The notes under the pieces were generated by a model, which ran no database searches, was not told where the DNA came from, and saw only the letters and a list, made by a program, of their open reading frames with translations. A stretch of DNA of 64,000 nt from Streptomyces sp. NBC_01381 (GTDB taxonomy: Bacteria; Actinomycetota; Actinomycetes; Streptomycetales; Streptomycetaceae), in contig NZ_JAPEPI010000001.1 of the NCBI RefSeq assembly GCF_026340305.1, positions 4,278,001-4,342,000 on the forward strand. The letters are read 5' to 3'. The position numbers were made by a program, and so were the translations under genes. Shown one piece after another: positions 23,651-32,633 of the stretch. Each line of letters starts with the position of its first letter. Within the stretch, counting starts at the first letter, position 1.

Positions 23651-24715
23651 TCAGGGGTCGTGCCGGGTGCCGTTCGGGTGCCGTCCGGAGCCGGCGTAGC
23701 CGTGCGGATTGAGCTGCTGGAACCGCCACGCGTCACGGCACATGTCGGCGAGGTCGCGGGTGGGGCGCCAGCCCCAGGCGCGCGCCACCGCGCCCGCGTC
23801 GGCGACGAGTTCGGTGACGTCGCCGGGCCGGCGCGGCAGGATCTGGTACGGGACGGCCCGGCCGCAGGCCGCGGCGAACGCGGAGATCACGTCGAGGACC
23901 GAACGGCCCGCGCCGACACCCAGGTTGAAGATCTGCATGCCGGGTCGGTCGGCGAGGTGGTCGAGGGCCACCCGGTGGGCCTCGGCGGTGTCCATGACGT
24001 GCAGATAGTCGCGGACAGCGGTGCCGTCGGGGGTGGCGTAGTCCTGGCCGAAGACGGGCAGCCGCTCCCGGCGGCCGACGGCGACCTGCGCGACGTACGG
24101 CATCAGATTGTCGGGCACGCCGCCGGGGTCCTCGCCGAGGAGCCCGCTGGGGTGGGCGCCCACCGGGTTGAAGTAGCGCAGGGCGAGCACGGTGAACTCG
24201 GGGCAGCGGGCGCACACATCGGCGAGCAGCAGCTCGCAGAGCCACTTGGAGGAGGCGTACGGATTGGTGGGCGCCGCGGGCGTCGACTCGTCGAGCGGGC
24301 CGCGTCCCGCGTCGCCGTAGATCGAGCAGGACGAGGAGAACACCAGCTGGTGCACGGCGTGTTCCTGCATGACCCGCAGCAGCGCGGTCGTGCCGCCGAC
24401 GTTGTTGTCGTAGTACTTGATGGGCATCCGTGTCGACTCGCCCACGGCCTTGTGCGCGGCAAAGTGCACGACGGCGTCCACGGAGTGGCGGTCGAATACG
24501 GCCGACAGGGCGCGCCGATCACGGATGTCCAGCTCATAGACGGCACCGACGAAGCGGTCGGTGATCCGTTCCACGCGGGTGAAGACCTGCGGGGTGCTGT
24601 TGGAGTAGTCGTCGATCACGATCAACTCGTAGCCGTGGTCGAGGAGTTCGACGCAGGTGTGGCTTCCGATGAAGCCCGCTCCGCCGGTGACCAGGATCGT
24701 GGACGGTTTCCTCAT
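23651..24715 (-). CDS. galE: UDP-glucose 4-epimerase
   Basis: 354-residue epimerase interconverting UDP-glucose and UDP-galactose (or the GlcNAc/GalNAc forms). NAD motif TGGAGFIGSH, FAAHKAVGES, serine region SSSCSIYG, catalytic YASSK, and RYFNPVGAHPSG. The gene begins 6 bp after the glycosyltransferase stop and precedes ugd by 11 bp, making it the second gene of the exopolysaccharide operon. The C-terminal 30 residues extend slightly beyond the typical end. Confidence 0.93.
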   Translation of the reverse strand: MRKPSTILVTGGAGFIGSHTCVELLDHGYELIVIDDYSNSTPQVFTRVERITDRFVGAVYELDIRDRRALSAVFDRHSVDAVVHFAAHKAVGESTRMPIKYYDNNVGGTTALLRVMQEHAVHQLVFSSSCSIYGDAGRGPLDESTPAAPTNPYASSKWLCELLLADVCARCPEFTVLALRYFNPVGAHPSGLLGEDPGGVPDNLMPYVAQVAVGRRERLPVFGQDYATPDGTAVRDYLHVMDTAEAHRVALDHLADRPGMQIFNLGVGAGRSVLDVISAFAAACGRAVPYQILPRRPGDVTELVADAGAVARAWGWRPTRDLADMCRDAWRFQQLNPHGYAGSGRHPNGTRHDP

Positions 24716-24721
24716 GACCGT

Positions 24722-26551
24722 TCACCAGCCCAGGACGGCGACGGCGTACGCCGGGTAGAAGGTGATGGCGGTGGCGACCGGCAGTGCCGCCAGGAGGCCG
24801 AGGGTCAGCGGGAGGCCCGCCGCGGGCAGCGCGTGGGTGAAGCGGAGGCCGGCCGCCCGTGCCGCCTCGCGGACGTGCAGCAGGGGAACGGCGATGGCGA
24901 CGACGGCGTACGTCGTGGCGGCGAGCAGGCAGAGGAAGACATAGCCGGCCGACGGGCTCGTCAACTCGCCGACCAGGGCGATCGTGGCGAGGCCCGCGGC
25001 GAGCACGGCGAAGGGCAGGGTCAGCCGGACGGGCAGCGGCCGCGGGCCGCCGGTGTCCTTGGGCGTGACCTTGAACGTGAGCGGCCGCGAGCGCAGCTTC
25101 TGGCCGACCGCGCCGAACAGACCGAGGATGACGAACGGCCAGCGGGCAAGGGCGAACAGCCAGGTCTCCCAGCTGACCAGGGGTGCGGCACGCGGTCGCA
25201 GCATCCCGCAGCGGCGCATCAGGAGCAGGGTCAGGAGCAGCCACACGGGCATGGTCCAGAAGTGGACCAGGAAGTCGAAGTAGTTGACGTTCATCCATGG
25301 AAGGCCGGTGATGATGGCGATCGGCGGGAGCGTGAGGCCCGCGGTGATCATCAGGCCGAGCAGCGGGTAGTACGCGAGGGCGTAGGCGAAGCGCAGGCGC
25401 AGCAGGAAGGGCAGCCGGCGCAGATGGTGCGGCAGCAGGCCCAGAAGCATCGTGGTGAGGCTCCGTGACCACTGGTACTCCTGCGTGATCATGTCGCCGA
25501 AGGTGAGCGGACCGTCCCCGTGCGCCTCGGCGTCGATGGCGAACGCCCCTTGCCAGCCCGCCGAGTTGAGCAGATACGTGGTGGAGAAGTCCTCGGCGAG
25601 TTCCGGACCGAGCCCTCCGATGTCCCGCAGCGCCCGGGTGCGTACGGCGTAGTGGGAGCCGATGCACATCGGTGCGAGGCCGTCGCTGTGGCCCAGCTGC
25701 ACCGCGCCGTGCCAGACGGCCTCGCGGTGCACCCGGCCCCGGGCCGCCCAGGATTCCGGGCCATTGGCGTCGCACATGCTGGGCGCGGCGACATAGCCGA
25801 TGGCAGGGTCGTCGAAGGGGCGGACCATTTCGGCGAGGTAGGTCGCGGCGGGCACATGGTCGCAGTCGAGCTGCGCGACCACGTCGTACCGCTGATAGCC
25901 CCAATGGTCGTAGAAGTAGGCGAGGTTGCCTTCCTTGCAGCGGGTGCGGCGCGGCCAGTCGGGCCGGTGGTAGGGGGTCACGCCGCGGCGGCAGGACATC
26001 CGCACCCGGTGCGTGCGGCACCACGCGGTGATCTCCTCGGTCGGGTCCTCGTCGCACAGCCATACGTCGTAGGGGTGCGGAAAGTCCTGGGCCAGCATCG
26101 CTTCGAGCGTCCGCCGGGCGGTGGGCCACGGCTCCGAGGGGGCGCGGGTGACGGCGAAGGCGACCCGTGCCGCGGGGACCGGCAGATCCGGGTTGACCCG
26201 GCGAATCCGGAGCGCGGTGACGAAGAAGTAGCAGGGCAGACCGGTGAGGTAGAGCAGCAGGACGCTGTTGACGATCAGTCCCGCCCAGCCGACGCGGTGC
26301 TCGGGGCGCAGCCACCAGATCCAGAAATAGAGGAAGCTCAGCGCCCAGCCCATGGCGATCGCCGTGAGGAGGGCCCGGTCGCGGCGGGGGAGCGCGGGCA
26401 CGAAGGTCGTCGGCCGGACGGTGCGCACAGGGAACGGCAGTCCGAAGACGGGGCCGCCGGCACTGATCCGGACGACATTGCCGTCCGAGATCCGGGCGAG
26501 CTCACGCTCCAGCTCGGCCTTGTCTGCCGTGATCGGCTCGCTGTGCGTCAT
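24722..26551 (-). CDS. Cellulose-synthase-like GT2 membrane glycosyltransferase
   Basis: 609 residues: two N-terminal membrane helices (about 60-115), a cytosolic GT2 domain with acidic motifs CDEDP, DCDH and AEDFS and the acceptor-site motif QEYQW (family form QxxRW, here with Gln instead of Arg), then about six helices forming the polymer channel. No PilZ domain is present at the C-terminus, unlike BcsA, so c-di-GMP would not act on it by that route. ATG 26551 follows AGGAG. It leads the polysaccharide operon whose other genes make UDP-Gal, UDP-GlcA and probably UDP-Xyl; the polymer itself is unknown. Confidence 0.9.
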   Translation of the reverse strand: MTHSEPITADKAELERELARISDGNVVRISAGGPVFGLPFPVRTVRPTTFVPALPRRDRALLTAIAMGWALSFLYFWIWWLRPEHRVGWAGLIVNSVLLLYLTGLPCYFFVTALRIRRVNPDLPVPAARVAFAVTRAPSEPWPTARRTLEAMLAQDFPHPYDVWLCDEDPTEEITAWCRTHRVRMSCRRGVTPYHRPDWPRRTRCKEGNLAYFYDHWGYQRYDVVAQLDCDHVPAATYLAEMVRPFDDPAIGYVAAPSMCDANGPESWAARGRVHREAVWHGAVQLGHSDGLAPMCIGSHYAVRTRALRDIGGLGPELAEDFSTTYLLNSAGWQGAFAIDAEAHGDGPLTFGDMITQEYQWSRSLTTMLLGLLPHHLRRLPFLLRLRFAYALAYYPLLGLMITAGLTLPPIAIITGLPWMNVNYFDFLVHFWTMPVWLLLTLLLMRRCGMLRPRAAPLVSWETWLFALARWPFVILGLFGAVGQKLRSRPLTFKVTPKDTGGPRPLPVRLTLPFAVLAAGLATIALVGELTSPSAGYVFLCLLAATTYAVVAIAVPLLHVREAARAAGLRFTHALPAAGLPLTLGLLAALPVATAITFYPAYAVAVLGW

Positions 26552-26591
26552 GGTGCGACGCTCCTGAGGGGCTACGACGCTGTACGCTGAC

Positions 26592-26610
26592 TACGTACGT
26601 TTACGTCGTA
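26592..26610. promoter_or_regulatory. Palindrome-rich operator region between GT2 operon and TetR gene
   Basis: TACGTACGTTTACGTCGTA has TACG/CGTA ends and contains the perfect palindromes TACGTA and ACGTACGT. It lies 41 bp before the GT2 start and 66 bp before the TetR ATG, so the TetR protein may repress the polysaccharide operon. Inference from position. Confidence 0.4.
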
Positions 26611-26675
26611 TATGTACGACTTTGCACCCGATGTTCCCTGGGGTCAAGGGGGCCGGAGCTACGGAGGCGGCGGTC

Positions 26676-27416
26676 ATGCCGAAAGGGAGAGAAGCGGGGT
26701 CGGGGGCGCCCCAGGGGCGGCGCGCGAGCGACCGCGGACGATATGGGCGGCTGAGCCGCGAGCGGGTGCTCGCCACGGCCGTGGAGGTCGTCGACCGCGA
26801 CGGACTCTCCGGCCTCAGCATGCGCAAGCTCGGCGCGGAACTGGGCGTGGAGGCGATGGCCCTCTACCGCTACGCACCCAGCAAGAGCGACCTTTTGGAC
26901 GGCCTGGTCGAGGCGTTCTGCCTGGAACTGGAGGCGGACCTGGCGGACCAGGCGGGTCAGGCGGGTCAGGCGGACCAGGCCGAGCGGCCCCCGGGCCCGG
27001 GCTGGCAGCGGGAGCTGCACCGCATCGCGCTCGCCACCTACGGCGTGGCCCTGCGCCACCCGAACGTGGTCCCGCTCCTGGCCACCCGCCTGCTGTCCAC
27101 CCCGCTGGCCCGGCGGCCCACGGCCGTGCTGCGCAGCGACGAGCGGGTCCTGGCCCTGCTGCGGGACGCGGGGCTCAGCGACCGCCGCACCGTCCAGCTG
27201 CACCGGGCGTTCACCGCGTGGCTGCTCGGCTATCTCCTCGTGGAGCTGCGGGCCATGGACGACGAGCCGGGCGAGCCGGACCCCGCCTTCCGCCTCGGTC
27301 TGCACCGCATGCCCGCGCAGGAGTTCCCGCAGCTGCGGGCCATCGCCCTGGCCCTGGACGACCGGGGCGGGCCCGGTCAACTGGCCGCGGGGCTCGACGT
27401 GTTGCTCGGATCATGA
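26676..27416 (+). CDS. TetR family regulator (TetR_C-type)
   Basis: 246 residues. Helix-turn-helix at about 25-70 (LSRERVLATAVEVVDRDGLS, LGVEAMALYRYAPSKSDLLDG) and a long helical C-terminal domain like that of TetR itself. ATG 26676 is preceded by GGAGG with 8-nt spacing; upstream TTG/ATG codons are less likely. Residues about 89-103 contain a short tandem duplication (DQAGQAGQADQA). It is divergent from the exopolysaccharide operon and convergent with the MerR gene, whose stop interlocks with its own (TCATGA, 27411-27416). Confidence 0.9.
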   Translation: MPKGREAGSGAPQGRRASDRGRYGRLSRERVLATAVEVVDRDGLSGLSMRKLGAELGVEAMALYRYAPSKSDLLDGLVEAFCLELEADLADQAGQAGQADQAERPPGPGWQRELHRIALATYGVALRHPNVVPLLATRLLSTPLARRPTAVLRSDERVLALLRDAGLSDRRTVQLHRAFTAWLLGYLLVELRAMDDEPGEPDPAFRLGLHRMPAQEFPQLRAIALALDDRGGPGQLAAGLDVLLGS

Positions 27417-27776
27417 GGTGCCGTTGCGTACGGCGTCGAGGTACTCCGCGATGGCGTCCCTGTTGCGGCTCAGGCAGTTCACGCGCTCGGTCATGCGGTC
27501 CCGCTGGTGCTCCAGGGTGGCGATCATCTCCGGTGTCGCGTCCGGGAAGTAGATCGTGCGGGGCTTGTCCAGGCAGGGGAGGATCTGTTTGATGATGCGG
27601 GTGGGAAGGCCCGCGTCGAGCAGCCCGCGGATCTGCAGGATCCGGTCCACGAAGCGTTCGTCGTACTCGCGGTAGCCGTTCGCCGCGCGCTCGGCCATGA
27701 TCAGGCCCTGCTCCTCGTAGTAGCGCAGCAGTCGCCGGGGTGTGCCGGTGCGCTCCGACAGCTCTCCGATCCGCAT
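27411..27776 (-). CDS. MerR family transcriptional regulator
   Basis: 121 residues: winged helix-turn-helix at 1-70 (MRIGELSERTGTPRRLLRYY, GYREYDERFVDRILQIRGL) and a coiled dimerisation helix (about 80-115). No metal-binding cysteine pattern at the C-terminus, so an organic ligand sensor is more likely than CueR/ZntR. It is divergent from the MFS exporter with a MerR-type promoter dyad between them (27803-27824). Confidence 0.92.
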   Translation of the reverse strand: MRIGELSERTGTPRRLLRYYEEQGLIMAERAANGYREYDERFVDRILQIRGLLDAGLPTRIIKQILPCLDKPRTIYFPDATPEMIATLEHQRDRMTERVNCLSRNRDAIAEYLDAVRNGTS

Positions 27777-27799
27777 GTGCCGACCTCGCAGCCTCTCGC

Positions 27800-27830
27800 T
27801 TGACCTTCACATCAATGTGAGGGTTCGAGC
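27800..27830 (+). promoter_or_regulatory. MerR-type promoter with 19-bp spacer before the MFS exporter
   Basis: A -35 TTGACC (27800-27805) is followed by a 19-bp spacer and a weak -10 position (27825-27830). The spacer holds the dyad ACCTTCACAT / ATGTGAGGGT (27803-27824), 9 of 10 bases paired, in the arrangement used by MerR-family activators such as SoxR. The expected start site falls within a few bases of the MFS ATG at 27839 and no ribosome site precedes that codon, so the mRNA may be leaderless. Confidence 0.65.
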
Positions 27831-27838
27831 ATACGGGC

Positions 27839-29122
27839 ATGAGCAACGACACCACACAACACGTGGGTTCCCGGGGCGGATCCGGGACCCAGAAGCTGCC
27901 CATCGCCGCCCTCCTCGCCCTCGCCACCGCCGTCTTCATCACCAGCCTCACCGAGACCCTGCCCGCGGGACTGCTGCCCGCGATGAGCGCCGACCTGGGC
28001 GTCGGCGAGTCCGCGATGGGCCAGACGGTCACCATCTACGCGATCGGCACCGCGCTCACCGCGATCCCGCTGACCGCGGCCACCGCGGGGTGGCGGCGCA
28101 AGCGGCTGCTGCTGACCGCGATGACCGGCTTCGCCCTCGCCAACACCGTCACGGCGGTCTCCGGCAACTACCCGTTGACCATGGTGGCCCGGTTCGTCGC
28201 CGGTGTGGCGGCCGGTCTCGCCTGGGCGCTGCTCGCCGGATACGCCCGCCGCCTGGCACCGGTCCAGCTGCAGGGCAAGGCGATCGCGATCGCCATGGCC
28301 GGCATCCCCGTCGCCCTCTCGCTCGGGGTGCCCGCAGGGACCTTCCTGGGCAAGGCGCTCGGCTGGCGCGTCGCGTTCCTGCTGATGACCGTGCTCACCG
28401 TCGTACTGCTCGCCTGGATCACCGTGTCCGTGCCCGACCACCCCGGACAGCGGCGCGACGGCCGCACCCCGGTCCTCTCGACCCTGCGCATCCCCGGCGT
28501 GACGCCGGTGCTGACCGTCACGCTGGTCTTCGTCCTGGCCCACACCATCCTCTACACCTACATCGCCACGTTCCTCGACCACCTCGGCATGGGCGGCTCC
28601 ACCGACCTCGTCCTGCTCGTCTTCGGCGCCGCCTCCCTGCTGAGCATCTGGATCGTGGGCGCCCACATCCACCGCAGGCTCCGTACGCTCACCATCGCGA
28701 GCGCCCTGCTGGTCGCCGTGGCCGCCGGGCTCCTCGCGGTGCTCGCCGAAAGCCCCGCCCTCGTCTACGTGGCCGTGACGCTGTGGGGGCTCGGCTGGGG
28801 CGGCGCTCCCACGCTGCTTCAGACCGCCGTCGGCGACGCGGGCGGCGATGCGGCGGACGCCGCTCAGGCCATGCTCGTCACGCTCTGGAACGCGGCCATG
28901 GCGGGCGGCGGCGTCGTCGGCGGCATCCTCCTCGGTCAGTTCGGCTCGCAGTCCTTCCCCTGGAGCGTCCTGGCCCTGCTCGTACCGGTGCTCGTGGTGG
29001 TGGTCGCCGCCCGCAGGCACGGCTTCCCCGCCCGGCGCGCGGCGGCGCATTCCGGACCCGGGGCGGCGCCGGAACTCACCGAGTACGCAAAGGAGTTCAC
29101 ATCCGCTTCGCCCCGGCCTTGA
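27839..29122 (+). CDS. MFS transporter (DHA1-type drug exporter)
   Basis: 427 residues with twelve predicted membrane helices and the family loop motif between helices 2 and 3 reduced to TAGWRRKRLLL. Residues 20-45 (IAALLALATAVFITSLTETLPAGLLPAMS) and ARFVAGVAAGLAWALLAGYARRLAP resemble CmlR/AraJ-like exporters. ATG 27839 has no ribosome site and sits at the expected start of transcription of the MerR-type promoter. The divergent MerR protein probably activates it when its substrate is present. The last 26 bp are antisense to the 2Fe-2S subunit gene. Confidence 0.9.
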   Translation: MSNDTTQHVGSRGGSGTQKLPIAALLALATAVFITSLTETLPAGLLPAMSADLGVGESAMGQTVTIYAIGTALTAIPLTAATAGWRRKRLLLTAMTGFALANTVTAVSGNYPLTMVARFVAGVAAGLAWALLAGYARRLAPVQLQGKAIAIAMAGIPVALSLGVPAGTFLGKALGWRVAFLLMTVLTVVLLAWITVSVPDHPGQRRDGRTPVLSTLRIPGVTPVLTVTLVFVLAHTILYTYIATFLDHLGMGGSTDLVLLVFGAASLLSIWIVGAHIHRRLRTLTIASALLVAVAAGLLAVLAESPALVYVAVTLWGLGWGGAPTLLQTAVGDAGGDAADAAQAMLVTLWNAAMAGGGVVGGILLGQFGSQSFPWSVLALLVPVLVVVVAARRHGFPARRAAAHSGPGAAPELTEYAKEFTSASPRP

Positions 29123-29573
29123 TGGCCTCCCGGATCCGGGTGTACGTGCCGCAGCGGCAGATGTTGCGGATCTCGTCCAGGTCGCCGTCGCTGATCTCAC
29201 GACCGGCGTCGGCGGCCTGCCGCACCTTGGCGACCGCGGCCATGATCTGCCCCGGCTGGCAGTACCCGCACTGCGACACGTCGAGGTCGAGCCAGGCCTC
29301 CTGCATGGGGTGCAGTTCCTTGCCGACCGTGCCGGGCAGGCCCTCGATCGTGGTGATCTCGTCGTCGGAGCCGATCTTCGACACCGGCACCGAACAGGGG
29401 TTGAACGCCTTGCCGTTGATGTGCGACGTACAGGACTGGCAGACACCGAGACCGCAGCCGTACTTGGGTCCCGTGACGCCGAGCAGATCGCGCAGGACCC
29501 ACAGGAGGCGTACGTCGTCCTCGGCCTCGACGGTGATCCGCTCGCCGTTGAGCTTGAAGGTGTGGCTTGGCAC
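29097..29573 (-). CDS. iorA: 2Fe-2S subunit of isoquinoline 1-oxidoreductase-like molybdoenzyme
   Basis: 158 residues with two [2Fe-2S] clusters: plant-ferredoxin type (YGCGLGVCQSCTSHINGKAF...PC) and the alpha-helical type (QCGYCQPG, ICRCGTYTRIREAI). This two-domain small subunit passes electrons from the molybdopterin subunit. The start is GTG 29573, with GAGGAG ten bases upstream just past the end of the large-subunit gene, so the two are cotranscribed. The physiological substrate is unknown. Confidence 0.92.
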   Translation of the reverse strand: MPSHTFKLNGERITVEAEDDVRLLWVLRDLLGVTGPKYGCGLGVCQSCTSHINGKAFNPCSVPVSKIGSDDEITTIEGLPGTVGKELHPMQEAWLDLDVSQCGYCQPGQIMAAVAKVRQAADAGREISDGDLDEIRNICRCGTYTRIREAIKAGAKRM

Positions 29574-29583
29574 GGAGGGCTCC

Positions 29584-31929
29584 TCAGTAGGCGCGGTCGA
29601 GACCGTCGGTCGGGGACTGCGGGGTTGACGGCTCGAGCGGCAGCGGTTCGAAGCTGAGCGTGCCGTGGTTGATCGGGAAGCTGGTCGGCAGCGTCCCGGT
29701 GGCGCGTGCGTAGGCGCAGGCGATCGCGGCGAACGCGGGCGCGACGCCCAGCTCGCCCGCCCCGGCGGGCTTGTCACCGGTCCTTGCCATCACGACGACC
29801 CGCAGGTCGGGCGGGGTGTTCCACTGCCGGGTGTAGAAGTAGTTGTCCCAGCTGCCCTCCAGCGGGATGCCGTCCTTGATGTGCAGGCTTGAGGTGAGCG
29901 CCATGGCCAGGGCGTCGTTCATGCCGCCCATCAACTGGGCTTCCAGGCCACGGGGGTTGATGGCGAAGCCCGCGTCCACGACCATCAGCGCCTTGGTGAC
30001 GCGCGGTCCGGTGACTCCGTCCTTCACCTTCCGGTTCACCGTTTCCGGCCGGCAGTCGATCTCGACGAGCGCGGCGACCGCTCCCCGGTACTCGGAGTGC
30101 AGCGCGATGCCCTGCGCGATCCCGGCGGGAAGGGACTTGCCCCACTCGCCTTCCTCAACCGCCTTGTCCAGTACGGCCCGCAGCCGCTTGTCCTTGAGGA
30201 ACTCGCGGCGGAACTCCACGGGACCCTTGCCGAGCTTCGCCGCGAGCAGGTCGACGACCAGCTCCCTGGCACACGCCACGTTCGGCGAGTAGATGTTGCG
30301 CATGCTGCCCGTGTTGAACTTCAGCGGCACCTCATTGAGCAGCTGCGTGGTCACCCCGAAGTTGTACGGAGTGGACTGGGTCAGCTGGAAGATGGTCTCG
30401 GCGAACGTCAGATTGCCCGCCACCGGCAGCTTCGCCGCCGTCGACGTGATCATCTCGCCCAGGCCGTGCCCGAAGTCGGTCTGTGAACTGGTGTGCCGCT
30501 GCTCGTAGCTGAGCACATTGCCGAGCCCGTACGTCGCGCGGACCCGTGAGACACACATCGGATGCGTGCGCCCCTGCCGGAAGTTGTCCGTACGGGACCA
30601 CGACAGCTTGACCGGCTTGCCCATCTTCTGCGAGATCTCGGCGGCTTCGGCGGCCACGTCGTGGAAGAGATGCCGCCCGAACGAGCCGCCGCCCTCGATC
30701 ACATGCACGGTGACCGCCTTCTGGGGCAGCCCGAGCCGCGTGGCGATGTCCCGCTGGGCGACGATCGGCACCTTGAGGCTCGACCAGATCTCGGCCCGGT
30801 CGGCGCGCACGTCCGCGATCGCGTTGTCGGGCTCCAGCGGGCTGTTGCTGGCGAACGCGAAGGTGAACTCGGCGTCGACCTTCTTGGTGAGCAGCGGCGG
30901 CACGACCATCGGCAGCGCCGCCTTCTTGAGCTTGGCGAGGACGGTGTCGTCCGACTCCCCGTCGACGGTGCCACGGCCCCAGGTCACCTTCAGCGCCCGC
31001 AGCGCGTCGATGCACTGGCCGAACGTCTCGCCGCGCACCGCCACACCGTGCCGGACGGTCACGACATCGGTGATGCCCGGCATGTCCCGCACCGCGTCCG
31101 CGTTCTCCACGGACACGACCGTGCCGTTGATCGTCGGCGGCCTGCGCACCATCGTCGGCTTGGCGTCCGGGACGTGCAGGTCCATCCCGAACGTCTTCTT
31201 CCCGGTCACGGCGGCCAGCGCGTCGACGCGGTTCTGCGGGGTGCCGAGGACGGTGAACTCCGAGGGGTCCTTCAGCCGGGCCGAGGCCTGGACGACGTGG
31301 GTGCTTGCCGCCGCCTTCGCGAGCGATCCGTACGTGGCGCTCTTCTCGGAGCCGTACGCGATGACGCCGTCCTTGGTGGTGAGTTCGGACGCGTCGACGC
31401 CCCACTGCTCGGCGGCCGTCGCCACGAGCCGCTGCCGGGCCACGGCCGCCGCGACGCGCACCGGGCGGTACATGCTGCGCATCGAGTTCGAGCCGCCGGT
31501 CATCTGGTTCATCAGGAGTTCAGGGCGGGCGTCGGCCATCGTCACCTTGACCTTGCCGATGGGCAGGTCCATCTCCTCGGCGATCATCATCGCGACCGCC
31601 GTGGTCATGCCCTGGCCCACCTCAGCGCGCGGCACCGCGAAGGACGCGGTGCCGTCGGTGTGCACCTGGACGGCGATCAGGCCCGCGGTGGGCGCCGCCG
31701 CCAGGTTCTGCAGATCGCCGAGGTCGAGGAGGTTCTCGGGCTGCGGCGGCGACGGCACCACGGCCTCGGCGCTCTCGCCGGCCGAGTCGACGCCGAACCG
31801 TACGCCGACGGCCAGCGTGGGCGCCGCGAGCAGATAGGCGAGCACCCTGCGGCGGCCGGGCCCCTCGGACCCGTCGGGCCCATTCGGTTCAGCCTCCGCA
31901 TCCTGTGCCGAACGGCGCTGTGCTGCCAT
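29584..31929 (-). CDS. iorB: Molybdopterin subunit of isoquinoline 1-oxidoreductase-like enzyme, Tat-exported
   Basis: 781 residues of the xanthine-oxidase-family aldehyde dehydrogenase/hydroxylase class. A twin-arginine-like signal (GRRRVLAYLLAAPTLAVG, arginines 26-28) points to export folded. Cofactor motifs include AEVGQGMTTAVAMM, GGSFGRHLF and, near the C-terminus, GAGELGVAP with the catalytic Glu E726. Substrates of this family are N-heteroaromatics or aldehydes. ATG 31929 follows GGGGAGGAG. It is downstream of a TetR gene with a TGAC/GTCA dyad at 32034-32046 in between. Confidence 0.9.
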   Translation of the reverse strand: MAAQRRSAQDAEAEPNGPDGSEGPGRRRVLAYLLAAPTLAVGVRFGVDSAGESAEAVVPSPPQPENLLDLGDLQNLAAAPTAGLIAVQVHTDGTASFAVPRAEVGQGMTTAVAMMIAEEMDLPIGKVKVTMADARPELLMNQMTGGSNSMRSMYRPVRVAAAVARQRLVATAAEQWGVDASELTTKDGVIAYGSEKSATYGSLAKAAASTHVVQASARLKDPSEFTVLGTPQNRVDALAAVTGKKTFGMDLHVPDAKPTMVRRPPTINGTVVSVENADAVRDMPGITDVVTVRHGVAVRGETFGQCIDALRALKVTWGRGTVDGESDDTVLAKLKKAALPMVVPPLLTKKVDAEFTFAFASNSPLEPDNAIADVRADRAEIWSSLKVPIVAQRDIATRLGLPQKAVTVHVIEGGGSFGRHLFHDVAAEAAEISQKMGKPVKLSWSRTDNFRQGRTHPMCVSRVRATYGLGNVLSYEQRHTSSQTDFGHGLGEMITSTAAKLPVAGNLTFAETIFQLTQSTPYNFGVTTQLLNEVPLKFNTGSMRNIYSPNVACARELVVDLLAAKLGKGPVEFRREFLKDKRLRAVLDKAVEEGEWGKSLPAGIAQGIALHSEYRGAVAALVEIDCRPETVNRKVKDGVTGPRVTKALMVVDAGFAINPRGLEAQLMGGMNDALAMALTSSLHIKDGIPLEGSWDNYFYTRQWNTPPDLRVVVMARTGDKPAGAGELGVAPAFAAIACAYARATGTLPTSFPINHGTLSFEPLPLEPSTPQSPTDGLDRAY

Positions 31930-32033
31930 GGGTGCTCCTCCCCGGAACGTGAACGATCAGCCGGGGGAGCCTATGGCGCGGCGGCGGGGGCCGCAGGCAG
32001 CGGGCGAAAAATCCACAGGGCCACCACAGGAAT

Positions 32034-32046
32034 TGACCGGAAGTCA
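32034..32046. promoter_or_regulatory. TGAC-N5-GTCA dyad upstream of iorB-like gene
   Basis: TGACCGGAAGTCA overlaps the stop codon of the TetR gene and lies about 105 bp before the molybdopterin subunit. It resembles TetR-family half-sites and could be the operator through which the adjacent TetR controls the oxidoreductase. Short, so moderate support only. Confidence 0.35.
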
Positions 32047-32628
32047 GCTCAGCGGCACGTTCAGCGGCGCGTCGAGAGGGGGCGTGACGAGGAGTCCGGT
32101 CAGGAGCGCGTCCGTCGCGGGCCCGAAGAGGTGTTCCCCTTCGGAGACGGACTCCAGGCCGATGACGAGGGCTATGCACATGTCGGCGGCCTCGGCCGGT
32201 TCCACCGTCGCGGGGGTCCCCGCCTCGCCGAACAGGCCGATGAGCAGGCGGCGCAGCGAGCCCGTGAAGTCGTGGCAGATGTCGCCGAACAGGCGGGCCT
32301 TGTGGTCGAGGAGTTCGGCGGAGTGCGGAGAGTCCCCGGCCAGGCGCAGGACCAGGTCGAGCTTGGCCGCGAGGACGCCCCGGATGCGTTCGGCCTGCGG
32401 GGCGTCCGGGGTGGCGGCCGCCCGCTCGGCCCGCTCCAGCGCCTGGGTGTGCAGGCGCCGGGCGAGCTTGCGGAAGGCGTCGTCCTTGTTGCGTACGTAC
32501 TGGTAGACCGCTGACCGGGACACGCCCATGGTGGTGGCGATGTCGTCCATCGTGGTGCGCCGTACGCCGTACCTGGTGAGGCAGTCGTAGGCGGCATCGA
32601 GGACCTCGTCGAGCCGGTCGGTGCCCAT
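32044..32628 (-). CDS. TetR family regulator
   Basis: 194 residues with helix-turn-helix TTMDDIATTMGVSRSAVYQYVRNKDDAF (about 26-53) and a helical ligand domain. The ATG at 32628 lies 5 bp after the DJ-1/PfpI gene stop, so both are probably on one transcript. The oxidoreductase genes follow after a 114-bp gap on the same strand, making them a likely target. Confidence 0.9.
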   Translation of the reverse strand: MGTDRLDEVLDAAYDCLTRYGVRRTTMDDIATTMGVSRSAVYQYVRNKDDAFRKLARRLHTQALERAERAAATPDAPQAERIRGVLAAKLDLVLRLAGDSPHSAELLDHKARLFGDICHDFTGSLRRLLIGLFGEAGTPATVEPAEAADMCIALVIGLESVSEGEHLFGPATDALLTGLLVTPPLDAPLNVPLS

Positions 32629-32633
32629 CGGGC

